Source of the DNA: Candidatus Desulfovibrio intestinavium
GTDB taxonomy: Bacteria; Desulfobacterota; Desulfovibrionia; Desulfovibrionales; Desulfovibrionaceae
Direction: 5' to 3'
DNA: 64,000 bases
NCBI GenBank assembly: GCA_019118345.1
Contig: DWZD01000040.1
Coordinates: 124,001-188,000 of the forward strand
The notes below the pieces were generated by a model that had not been told where the DNA came from, did no database searches, and saw only the letters and a program-made list of their open reading frames with translations. This document shows positions 16,878-24,262 of this stretch, one piece after another. A program made the translations under genes and the position numbers. Numbering within the stretch: position 1 is the stretch's first letter; each line of letters begins with the position of its first letter.

Positions 16878-17238
16878 AACTCCCTCCCATAAGAGTTTCT
16901 TACACCTTACGCAGTTTTGCGGAAAATGACCAGCAAAGGCATTTTTTTAATATATTCAACATATTAAAAAAAATATTCCGCGATACGCGCAAGGAACACT
17001 CCTATTTTATTCAACATTATCAACATATTAAAACTTTATAGCTTGTCTAGAAATTTTTTAAAATTTTCTTTTCTTTCTTCTGACGCGGGCATTTTCTTTG
17101 AAAAAAAATGTGTCCGACCTCGGGCATCGCCCGCCGCGCCCACCGCTGGCCCTCCGGATCGACACGGCTGTTGCGGCCTGCGGGGCTTTCTCCGCGTCTC
17201 CCCGTTCGCCAGCGCCAGCTCCGGGGGAGAGAAGCGCC
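16878..17238 (-). promoter_or_regulatory. AT-rich upstream region of the gene at 16482-16877
   Basis: About 200 bp (16940-17110) is very AT-rich in an otherwise GC-rich genome. On the minus strand TTGCGC, 18 bases, TTTAAT (about 16990 to 16948) is a possible promoter. Repeated TCAACATATTA elements lie in it. The rest, 17110-17238, is GC-rich and shows no gene. Confidence 0.4.
16955..17033. repeat. Repeated TTCAACATATTAAAA-type motif
   Basis: TTCAACATATTAAAA at 16955-16969, TCAACATATTAAAA at 17020-17033, and a partial TTCAACATTA at about 17010-17019. The two full copies are about 65 bp apart, near six helical turns. They could be sites for an AT-binding regulator. Confidence 0.5.
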
Positions 17239-18483
17239 CTACTCGCCCCGGTACTGACGCCGCCACTCGTCAAGAAAAAGCAGCGCGGTCTCGGTTTCGC
17301 TCAGGGCGCCGCTCTGCTGCCGCAGCCGATACATCACATCTTCAAAGGAAGCCCCCGCGCCCAGTTCCAGCCGGGACAACAGCTCCCACAGGGGGGGCGC
17401 AATCTCCGGGCCGGGCGTTTCGGCCTGCCACGGGCCGCATTGCTCGGCGGCATAGTCAAGCAGCTGTTGCATGCGCTGCTCATAGGTATGGTCGGCCAGC
17501 ACCCGCGCACGGGCGCGCCGGCAGTAGGCGGCCCGTTCTTCGGGGTGCGCCAGAAAATAATCGATCAGGCGGTGCATTTCCGCCTCGCTGTCAAAGCAGG
17601 CCAGTTCGTCCTCGGCAAAAAGCTCCGGCAGCAGGCTGCGCCTGTCCACCAGCTGAAAGGCGTTCATGGCGGCCAGCTCAAAGGTGCGCGGATTGACAAA
17701 ATCCCCGTGACTGATCAGCGAATCCGTCCGCAGGCTGGAATGCAGGTTGAGGTTGATGCGCGTGGCATTGTAGATGCGCACGCTTTCTTCCTCGCCGATG
17801 CGCTGTCCCTGCCGCTGGATGCAGGGCGCAAGCAGGCTTTCCCCTTCCCAGTCCGATCCCCAGATCTTGAAATTGCGTCCGACAAGCTGCCGGAAGGCCA
17901 GACGCCGATTGGGATAACCCGCACCCAGAAAGCCGATGTCGGCCCCGAACTCCCGTTCTTCCTCGGGCGAGAGCGCAAGCGGCTTGTGAAAATCCGGCAG
18001 GGCCGCCAGCGGCAGATACGGGGCATGCGGCTGGCCGATGGCCGCCAGCTTTTCGGCAAAGGGGCTTTTCTGGATGACGGCAAACACATCATACAGCGGG
18101 GCATAGGTCTGCCAATAGTCAAAAACCTGCCAGTCCTCCACAAACCACATGGCCGTGCGGACGCCGGCCTTGCGCAGTTTCTGCAGGCTCAGGCGGTTGA
18201 GGGGAGCCTGGGCCAGGGCCAGCACAAGGGCCGGCTCAAAGCTCTCCACCTGTGCCATGATGCCCTGATTGAGCACCTGCAAAAAGCCGTTTTCCAGCGG
18301 GCCAAGCCGTGATGGCGAAAGTTCCAGCCGTTTGAGGCCGGTAAAGGCGGAATGGAACACGGGCGCGTCAAAGACGCGAACCGTATGCCCCAGATGGCGC
18401 AGGGCAGCGGCGCAATAGCGGCCGATGGGCAGGGAGCCGCCGTACATGGGCAGAACCACGAGAATGCGCAGGGCGGGTGTCAT
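17239..18483 (-). CDS. CgeB-like family glycosyltransferase
   Basis: 414 residues, cytoplasmic. It opens with a GT-B Rossmann start (RILVVLPMYGGSLPIGRY) and contains FVEDWQVFDYW, DIGFLGAGYPNRR, FKIWGSDWEG, INLNLH, and FVNPRTFELAAMNAFQLVD, the set seen in CgeB/DUF3880-type glycosyltransferases; NPRTFELAA is the usual sugar-nucleotide site. An acceptor cannot be read from the sequence; surface polysaccharide or protein glycosylation are likely. The start at 18483 has GGAGGT upstream and lies one base after the stop of the upstream heptosyltransferase-like gene, so both are probably translated from one mRNA. Confidence 0.8.
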   Translation of the reverse strand: MTPALRILVVLPMYGGSLPIGRYCAAALRHLGHTVRVFDAPVFHSAFTGLKRLELSPSRLGPLENGFLQVLNQGIMAQVESFEPALVLALAQAPLNRLSLQKLRKAGVRTAMWFVEDWQVFDYWQTYAPLYDVFAVIQKSPFAEKLAAIGQPHAPYLPLAALPDFHKPLALSPEEEREFGADIGFLGAGYPNRRLAFRQLVGRNFKIWGSDWEGESLLAPCIQRQGQRIGEEESVRIYNATRINLNLHSSLRTDSLISHGDFVNPRTFELAAMNAFQLVDRRSLLPELFAEDELACFDSEAEMHRLIDYFLAHPEERAAYCRRARARVLADHTYEQRMQQLLDYAAEQCGPWQAETPGPEIAPPLWELLSRLELGAGASFEDVMYRLRQQSGALSETETALLFLDEWRRQYRGE

Positions 18484-18484
18484 T

Positions 18485-19753
18485 TCAGCAATACCTCCGG
18501 GGCGGCAACATCCAGTCACTGTCGGCACGCAGCCAGCGGCGCGCGCTTTCCTCGGCTTCCGCCTCAAGGGGCGAAGCGGCCTGCGCATCCGCTGCCGCAA
18601 AGGCGGCGGCAACATTCGTCTGGCTGGCCAGTTCCCGCCGGATGGCGCGGCGCAGCCCGCCCTGGCGATCCTGACCGGCCACTAGCCGCAGGACGCCGCC
18701 CAACGCATCCAGATCGCTGGCCCAGCCCTGCAGGCCACGGGGCAGGCGCGCGCTGGCCCGGCCTTCGATGAGGGCGGACAGGGCGCCCAACAGCCCTTCT
18801 TCCTCAAAGGGGCGCAAACAGCGCACCCCGAATGCGCAGGGAGCCGATTCCAGACAGGGCAGGCAGGACAGGCCGTCCGCCTGAATGATGGTATGCCCGA
18901 GTCCATACGGCCCGGTTTCGTGGGCAAAGGCCGAGGAAAGGAAAAAGGCCAGCACCGGCACGCCCAGAGCAGCAGCCAGATGCATGATGCCCGTATCGGG
19001 CGTCAGCAGCCGATCCAGCCCGCGCACGGCTTCCACCAGCGCGGGCAAATCCGTTTTTCCGCTCAGATCTTCCACATGATCATGCATACGCCCGGGCAAT
19101 TCGCGCAGCAGACGCCTCGCAGCGGCTTGCTCCCGTGCGGAACCCAACAGCCGCACGCGCGGCCCGCCCATGAGATCATGCACTGTCCGCACGATGCGGG
19201 CCAGCAGGGGCACTGGCAGGGAACGCCGCGATTCCCGCCCGGCCAGCACCACGCCAAGGCCCTCCCCGCCTCCCCGTGCCGGAGGATTGACCGCTTCCGG
19301 CGGCAGGGGATCAGGGACAAAGTAGCCCCAATAGTCCACCAGATTGAGACTGCCGCAGGCCCGATGGGCGGTCAGGCGAAAGGCGCGCCGCGCCCAGGGG
19401 GATCGCTCAGGCCCCCCGGGGCCGGGCCGGTACCCGTGCACCCGTTCCGGCGGAAAGAGACGACAGAGGCTCGTCCCGGCCGAGGAATAGTTGCCGTTGT
19501 AGACGGCCGAAAAATCCAGCTCATGCCAGAGGTGCAGCACCTTGCTGACTTCCTGAGCGGCTCGGGCGGCATCCGCCGTGTAGAACGGCAGGGCATGCAC
19601 ATGGGCAAAGGGATAGAGTACGCGGGCCAGCGGCGCAAGGCCCGCGTCCACGGCCAGATGCGTTTCGCCGCGCCCGGCCAGGCTCAGCAGCAGACGGCGC
19701 GTCTGGACAAGATCGCCCAGACGGGCGGACTGGATCACAAGCTGTCGGAACAT
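18485..19753 (-). CDS. Glycosyltransferase family 9 (heptosyltransferase-like)
   Basis: 422 residues. GT9 enzymes add heptose or related sugars to the lipopolysaccharide core at the inner membrane. It starts FRQLVIQSARLGDLVQTRRLLLSL, the GT9 N-terminal pattern, and has the C-terminal nucleotide-sugar motif LLTPDTGIMHLAAALGVPVL followed by ETGPYG and a Cys-containing SCLPCLESAPCAFGVRCL segment common in the family. The last 80 residues after the GT core are Ala/Arg-rich and unassigned. The ATG at 19753 has AAGGAA upstream. It is divergent from the tetrapyrrole operon. Confidence 0.85.
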   Translation of the reverse strand: MFRQLVIQSARLGDLVQTRRLLLSLAGRGETHLAVDAGLAPLARVLYPFAHVHALPFYTADAARAAQEVSKVLHLWHELDFSAVYNGNYSSAGTSLCRLFPPERVHGYRPGPGGPERSPWARRAFRLTAHRACGSLNLVDYWGYFVPDPLPPEAVNPPARGGGEGLGVVLAGRESRRSLPVPLLARIVRTVHDLMGGPRVRLLGSAREQAAARRLLRELPGRMHDHVEDLSGKTDLPALVEAVRGLDRLLTPDTGIMHLAAALGVPVLAFFLSSAFAHETGPYGLGHTIIQADGLSCLPCLESAPCAFGVRCLRPFEEEGLLGALSALIEGRASARLPRGLQGWASDLDALGGVLRLVAGQDRQGGLRRAIRRELASQTNVAAAFAAADAQAASPLEAEAEESARRWLRADSDWMLPPRRYC

Positions 19754-19851
19754 GCGGGATTCCTTGGGGACAATGGACGCAACCGGGGCCACGGCACGAA
19801 AAAAATAGCCCAAGCCGTGCGGCGAGGCAAGAAAAGCCTGCGGCTTTCCTC

Positions 19852-19879
19852 TTGCGCGTGCCGTCGGCTTGCGTATACT
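19852..19879 (+). promoter_or_regulatory. Promoter of the tetrapyrrole operon
   Basis: TTGCGC (19852-19857), 16 bases, TATACT (19874-19879). The predicted start, about 19886, leaves only about 9 bases before the ATG at 19895, so the first gene would have a very short leader. Confidence 0.6.
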
Positions 19880-19894
19880 GCCGCTGGGAAAGCT

Positions 19895-20575
19895 ATGAAA
19901 TCCGACCTCTATCCTTTGTTTCTGAACCTGCGCGATGCCCGCTGCCTGGTGGCCGGGCTTGGCGAGGTGGGCCGCCGCAAGCTGCAAAGCCTGCTGGACG
20001 CCCGCGCGGGCGAGGTGCTGGTGCGGGATGTGGCCGCGCCCCCCCCGGAAGCGGAAGCCCTGCTGGCCGCGCCGCAGGTGCGCTTTGCGCGTCGCCCCTG
20101 CTCGCCTGAGGATGTGCGCGGCTGCCGTCTGGTCTTTGCGGCCACGGGCGACCGTGCTGAGAATGCCCGCTTGGCCGCGCTCTGCCGGGCCGAGGGCATC
20201 CTCTGCAACTGTGTGGACGCCCCGGAAGCGGGCAGCTTCATCGTTCCGGCGCTGGCGCGGCAGGGCGACCTCATGCTGGCGCTCTCCACCGGCGGAGCCA
20301 GTCCGGCCCTTGCGCGCCGCTGGCGGCGCGAGCTGGAGGACTGGCTGAGTCCGCGCGTGCGCATGGCCCGCCTCATGGGGCGCATTCGGCCCTGTGTGCT
20401 TGCCTTGTCCCACGACTCGGGGCAAAATAGACAATTGTTCCGCACGCTGGCGGAATCCCCCTTGCAACACTGGTTGCAGCACGGCGACAACGCGGCCTGC
20501 CATGCTTATCTCGCGCAGACCCTGCCGCCCGAGCTGCACGCCCGTATCGCGGAGTTTTTGCATGATCTCGCCTGA
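19895..20575 (+). CDS. Precorrin-2 dehydrogenase / sirohydrochlorin ferrochelatase-like (Met8/CysG-N type)
   Basis: 226 residues. Oxidises precorrin-2 with NAD and may insert iron, leading to siroheme, which sulfite reductase needs and which also feeds the siroheme-dependent heme route of sulfate reducers. It has an NAD-binding start (YPLFLNLRDARCLVAGLGEVGRRKL), LVFAATGDRAENARLAALCR, the conserved NCVDAPEAGSFIVPAL and ALSTGGASPALARR. No methyltransferase domain is fused, so SUMT must be elsewhere. It is the first gene of the operon with hemX-like, hemA and tilS and overlaps the next by 14 nt. Confidence 0.88.
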   Translation: MKSDLYPLFLNLRDARCLVAGLGEVGRRKLQSLLDARAGEVLVRDVAAPPPEAEALLAAPQVRFARRPCSPEDVRGCRLVFAATGDRAENARLAALCRAEGILCNCVDAPEAGSFIVPALARQGDLMLALSTGGASPALARRWRRELEDWLSPRVRMARLMGRIRPCVLALSHDSGQNRQLFRTLAESPLQHWLQHGDNAACHAYLAQTLPPELHARIAEFLHDLA

Positions 20576-21389
20576 ATTTTCCACCCTGCTGACCCTGTGC
20601 CTCTACGGGGCGGCCAGCATTGCCGGCATGAGCGGCATGATGCTGCGCAGTGCGCTGCTGCGCCGGGCCGGCTGCTGGCTGGCCGGTTTCGGCTTTCTTG
20701 TCCAGACGCTCATGCTGGCGCTGGGTTTCCATTCCTCCCTGCCGGACGGCCTCAGCCTGGGGGCCTACCTGCAAATGCTGGCCTGGTTCGTCCTGCTGTG
20801 CGGCCTGATTTCCCTCCTGCGCTTCCGGCAGGAGGCCATGCTCCTGCTGGCCTCGCCGCTGGCGCTCATCCTCTTCATCATGTCCGCGCCCTACCTCACG
20901 GCCGTGATCCGGATCCCGCGCCAGCTCAGCGCCCCCTTTTTCACCCTGCACATCGGCGCGCTCTTTCTCAGTCTGGGCCTGCTGACCCTGGCCTTTGCCG
21001 CGGGCGGCATCTTTCTCTTTCTCGAGGGGCGCATCAAGAGCAAGCAGGCCATGAAGGGCTTTTGGCAGGATATGCCCGCCCTCTCCCTGCTGGACAGGGT
21101 CAATGCCTTGGTGGTGATGACGGCCTTTCCGCTCTATACCCTGGGCATCGTGGCCGGGCTTTTCTGGGGCAAGTCCGTTTACGGGGCCACCTTCAACGGC
21201 GATCCCAAGGAAGTCATCAGCCTCGTGGTCTGGCTGCTGCTGGCCGTGCTCTTTCATAACCGTCTGGCGCGGGGCTGGCGGGGCCGCAAGCCCGCCCGCC
21301 TGACGGTACTCATCTTTGTGCTGTGCCTTTTTTCCTTCATCGTGGTGAACACCTTTATGGAAACGCACCACGCCTTCATCAGAGGCTGA
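20562..21389 (+). CDS. HemX/CcsA-like cytochrome c assembly family membrane protein
   Basis: 275 residues, about eight membrane segments, of the CcmC/CcsA/HemX superfamily that handles heme or modulates glutamyl-tRNA reductase. Conserved-looking His in membrane regions (FFTLHIGALFLSLGLL, LFHNRLARGWRG) and the loop FWGKSVYGATFNGDP, a short version of the Trp-rich loop, are visible. Its position between Met8-like and hemA favours a HemX role over cytochrome c maturation; no CcsB partner is nearby. The start overlaps the previous gene by 14 nt, with GGAG 7 bases upstream. Confidence 0.85.
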   Translation: MISPEFSTLLTLCLYGAASIAGMSGMMLRSALLRRAGCWLAGFGFLVQTLMLALGFHSSLPDGLSLGAYLQMLAWFVLLCGLISLLRFRQEAMLLLASPLALILFIMSAPYLTAVIRIPRQLSAPFFTLHIGALFLSLGLLTLAFAAGGIFLFLEGRIKSKQAMKGFWQDMPALSLLDRVNALVVMTAFPLYTLGIVAGLFWGKSVYGATFNGDPKEVISLVVWLLLAVLFHNRLARGWRGRKPARLTVLIFVLCLFSFIVVNTFMETHHAFIRG

Positions 21390-21398
21390 TTTACGACC

Positions 21399-22700
21399 AT
21401 GAATTGCGACCTTGTACTCGTGGGACTCAATCACCGCACGGCGGGCGTCGATGTGCGCGAACGCTTTGCCCTGGTCAATCACTGCTCGCCGGAAAGCTGG
21501 GCCGTCCCCTGCGAAGGCGCCGTCAGCGAGGCCATGATCCTTTCCACCTGCAACCGCGTGGAACTGCTGGCCGCAGGGCATGGGGCGGTTTCCGAACGCC
21601 TTTTGAGCGACTGGGCGCGTACCTGCAAGGCAGCGGTGGACGATCTGCGCCCCTATGTCTATATTTATGAGGGAGCTGAGGCCGTGCGGCACCTCTTCAC
21701 CGTGGCCTCCAGCCTGGATTCCATGGTGCTGGGCGAACCGCAGATTCTGGGCCAGCTCAAGACGGCCTATCGCAAGGCCTCAGCCTGCCACGCCACGGGA
21801 CTCATCCTCAACCGCCTGTTGCACAAGGCCTTTTCCGTGGCCAAGCGCGTCCGCACGGAAACCGCCGTGGCCTCCAGCGCCGTGTCCATCAGCTACGCGG
21901 CGGTGGAGCTGGCCAAGCGCATTTTCGGGGACATGCCCTCCCACCGGGCCATGCTGCTGGGCGCCGGGGAAATGGCCGAACTGGCCGCCACACACCTCCT
22001 GCAGGCGGGCATTGCGGAAATTCTCGTGGTCAACCGCACCCTGTCGCGCGGGGAGGAGCTGGCCCGGCAATTCAACGGGCGGGCCATTGCTTTCGAGTCC
22101 ATCGCCGCCCATCTGGTGGATGTGGACATCATCATTGCCTCCACCGGTTCGCCGGAACCGGTCATCCGCGCCCGCGACATCCGCACCGTCCTCAAGGCCC
22201 GCAAGAACCGGCCCATGTTCTTCATCGACATTGCCGTGCCCCGCGACATTGATCCCGACGTCAACGGACTGGACAACGTCTATCTGTACGATATCGACGA
22301 TCTCAAGGAAGTGGTCGAGGAAAACCTCGCCACCCGCCGCGACGAGGCCCGCAAGGCCGCCGAGATCGTGGATGAGGAGATGCGCTATTTCAGCCAATGG
22401 GTGCAGAGCCTGGACATGCAGCCCACCATCGTGGATCTCATCCAGCGCGGCGAACGCCTTGCCGGGGAGGAGGCCGCCCGAACCCTCAAGCGCCTGGGGC
22501 CGGTATCCGACGAGGTGCGCGAGGCCCTGGAAGTCATGGCGCAGGCCCTGGTGCGCAAGATGAACCACGACCCCATCATGTTTCTCAAGGAGGGCGCCGG
22601 TTCGCACGAAAACAGCGCCTCGCGCATCAGCCTCATGCGGCGCATCTTCAATCTGGACAGCGGCACCTGTAGCCGCGCCGCATCACGGGGAAAGCCATGA
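21399..22700 (+). CDS. hemA: Glutamyl-tRNA reductase
   Basis: 433 residues, usual length. Reduces glutamyl-tRNA to glutamate-1-semialdehyde, the first step of tetrapyrrole synthesis. It has the N-terminal VGLNHRTAGVDVRE, the catalytic Cys C51 in STCNRVE, EPQILGQLK, an NADP domain with MLLGAGEMAELAA, and the C-terminal dimerisation helix region. Flux is likely controlled here for both siroheme and heme. It overlaps the next small gene by 4 nt (ATGA). Confidence 0.97.
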   Translation: MNCDLVLVGLNHRTAGVDVRERFALVNHCSPESWAVPCEGAVSEAMILSTCNRVELLAAGHGAVSERLLSDWARTCKAAVDDLRPYVYIYEGAEAVRHLFTVASSLDSMVLGEPQILGQLKTAYRKASACHATGLILNRLLHKAFSVAKRVRTETAVASSAVSISYAAVELAKRIFGDMPSHRAMLLGAGEMAELAATHLLQAGIAEILVVNRTLSRGEELARQFNGRAIAFESIAAHLVDVDIIIASTGSPEPVIRARDIRTVLKARKNRPMFFIDIAVPRDIDPDVNGLDNVYLYDIDDLKEVVEENLATRRDEARKAAEIVDEEMRYFSQWVQSLDMQPTIVDLIQRGERLAGEEAARTLKRLGPVSDEVREALEVMAQALVRKMNHDPIMFLKEGAGSHENSASRISLMRRIFNLDSGTCSRAASRGKP

Positions 22701-23035
22701 TGCGCGTCTACCTCGCCGAAGATCTGCCGCCGGAATGCTGCCGCCGCCTGACGGCCTTTTTGCGGGAAAGGAACTACGCCTCAGCCGTCGATGGCCTGTA
22801 CTGGCTGCCCGTACCCGAGAGCCTGTGGACGCCCCTGCAACGCGAGCACGCCGCCCGTTGCGGCCCCTATGCGGTTTCGCTGGAAATCGGGGAGGACTTC
22901 CTGCGGCTGGAACTGCTGGTGCGCGCCCGCAACCGCCTGCACTGCGCCTGCATCGAACCGGCGGACAGCCCCACGCGGCAGGCCCTCATTGACCGTCTGG
23001 AAGAACTGATCGCCCAATGTGACCTGCCCCACTAA
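22697..23035 (+). CDS. Small conserved-looking hypothetical protein in the hemA operon
   Basis: 112 residues, no signal peptide or membrane segment, family not recognised. The sequence looks like a compact alpha/beta fold (MMRVYLAEDLPPECCRRL, YAVSLEIGEDFLRLELLVRA, RQALIDRLEELIAQCDLPH) and has five Cys. The ATGA overlap with hemA argues for translational coupling and a real gene. A second ATG at 22700 is equally possible as start. A role tied to tetrapyrrole synthesis or HemA control is only a guess from position. Confidence 0.75.
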   Translation: MMRVYLAEDLPPECCRRLTAFLRERNYASAVDGLYWLPVPESLWTPLQREHAARCGPYAVSLEIGEDFLRLELLVRARNRLHCACIEPADSPTRQALIDRLEELIAQCDLPH

Positions 23036-23095
23036 GCCGCTTGCGCGGGAAGCCCTGTCCCCCAGTTCTTCCCTGCGGCACATCGCCTCCCGCCC

Positions 23096-24226
23096 ATGAA
23101 GAACGCCGCCATGACGCCGGACAACCCTGCCCCGTTCCCCGCGCCGCCCCGTTCCCTCAAGGAACTTTCCCCCGCTGTGGCCCGCCATTGCCTGCGTCTG
23201 GAACGCGCCCTGCTCGCGCACGGGCTTTGCCGCGGGCACGGGCTGCTGCTGGCCGTTTCCGGCGGTGCGGACTCCACCGCCCTGGCCGTTCTGCTCTCCC
23301 TGCTGGCGGCCCGGCAGGGCTGGCGGCTGCATGCCTGCGTCATCCATCATGGCCTGCGCCCGGAAGCGGACGCCGAATGCGGCCATGTGCAAGGCCTCTG
23401 CGCCGCGCTCGGCATGGCCTGCCATGTGCGTCACGCTCCGGTCAGGGAGCTGGCCCGCAAGGCCGGAACCGGTCTGGAAGAAAGCGCCCGCGCCGCCCGC
23501 TATGCCCTGCTGGAGGACGTGCGGCAGCTCACGGACTGTCAATGGATTCTCACCGGGCATCAGCGCGAGGATCTCTGTGAGGATCAGCTCATGCGGCTTG
23601 TGCGCGGCACGGGCTGGCCCGCCCTGGGCGGCATGGTCGATTGCGATCCCCAGCGCCGCCTGCTGCGACCCCTGCTCCATGTATCGGGCAGGACGCTCCG
23701 CCAATGGCTGACCCAGTGGCGCATTCCGTGGTGCGAGGACAGCTCCAATGCCGATGCCGCCTTTTTGCGCAATCGCCTGCGCCATGACCTGCTGCCCCGC
23801 CTGGAAGCGGAAAACCCCGCCTACGGGGAAAACGCCTCCCGCCTCTGGCGGCTGGCGCAGGTGGATGCCGCCTACTGGGAACAGACGCTCGATGCCGCCC
23901 TTGCCGTCAGCCCGTGGCAGATGGGCGGCGGCGTCATCACCCTCCCCCGCGATCTGCTCCGGCAGCAGCCCGCCGCCGTGCGCCTGCGCCTCTACCTGCG
24001 CGCCCTGCGCCTGCTGAACCGGCAGCACGGCGGGCAGGCACGCGCCGAACGCCTGCTGGCGCTGGATGCCGCCTGGCAGGCCGGTCGCGGCAATACCCGC
24101 TTCCAGTTTCCCGGCGGCCTCATGGCCACCCTGCGCGCCGGGGCCGTCACCTTTGCGCATGCCGCAGACGACGAAGGGGCATCACCCCCGGCTGAGGACA
24201 GCGGCCTGCCCTCCCGCCGCGGGTGA
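23096..24226 (+). CDS. tilS: tRNA(Ile)-lysidine synthetase
   Basis: 376 residues. Modifies C34 of tRNA-Ile(CAU) to lysidine so that it reads AUA and is charged with isoleucine. The ATP pyrophosphatase P-loop is SGGADS (55-60); HHGLRPEAD, GTGLEESARAARYALL, TGHQREDLCEDQLMRLVRGTG and the downstream LRPLL...WCEDSSN..FLRNRLRHDLLP regions follow the family closely. The large C-terminal domain of E. coli TilS is reduced. The start may be 23096 or the ATG at 23111; neither has a clear ribosome site. The stop codon lies inside the terminator stem. Confidence 0.93.
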   Translation: MKNAAMTPDNPAPFPAPPRSLKELSPAVARHCLRLERALLAHGLCRGHGLLLAVSGGADSTALAVLLSLLAARQGWRLHACVIHHGLRPEADAECGHVQGLCAALGMACHVRHAPVRELARKAGTGLEESARAARYALLEDVRQLTDCQWILTGHQREDLCEDQLMRLVRGTGWPALGGMVDCDPQRRLLRPLLHVSGRTLRQWLTQWRIPWCEDSSNADAAFLRNRLRHDLLPRLEAENPAYGENASRLWRLAQVDAAYWEQTLDAALAVSPWQMGGGVITLPRDLLRQQPAAVRLRLYLRALRLLNRQHGGQARAERLLALDAAWQAGRGNTRFQFPGGLMATLRAGAVTFAHAADDEGASPPAEDSGLPSRRG

Positions 24227-24237
24227 TGCCCCCGTTT
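24176..24237 (+). terminator. Terminator overlapping the end of tilS
   Basis: A perfect 12-bp inverted repeat GGGGCATCACCC (24176-24187) and GGGTGATGCCCC (24221-24232), with a 33-nt loop, followed by CGTTTTT. The TGA of tilS (24224-24226) is within the 3' arm, so the last tilS codons double as terminator. Confidence 0.7.
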
Positions 24238-24262
24238 TTCCGCAACAATCGTCCGATGAGCC

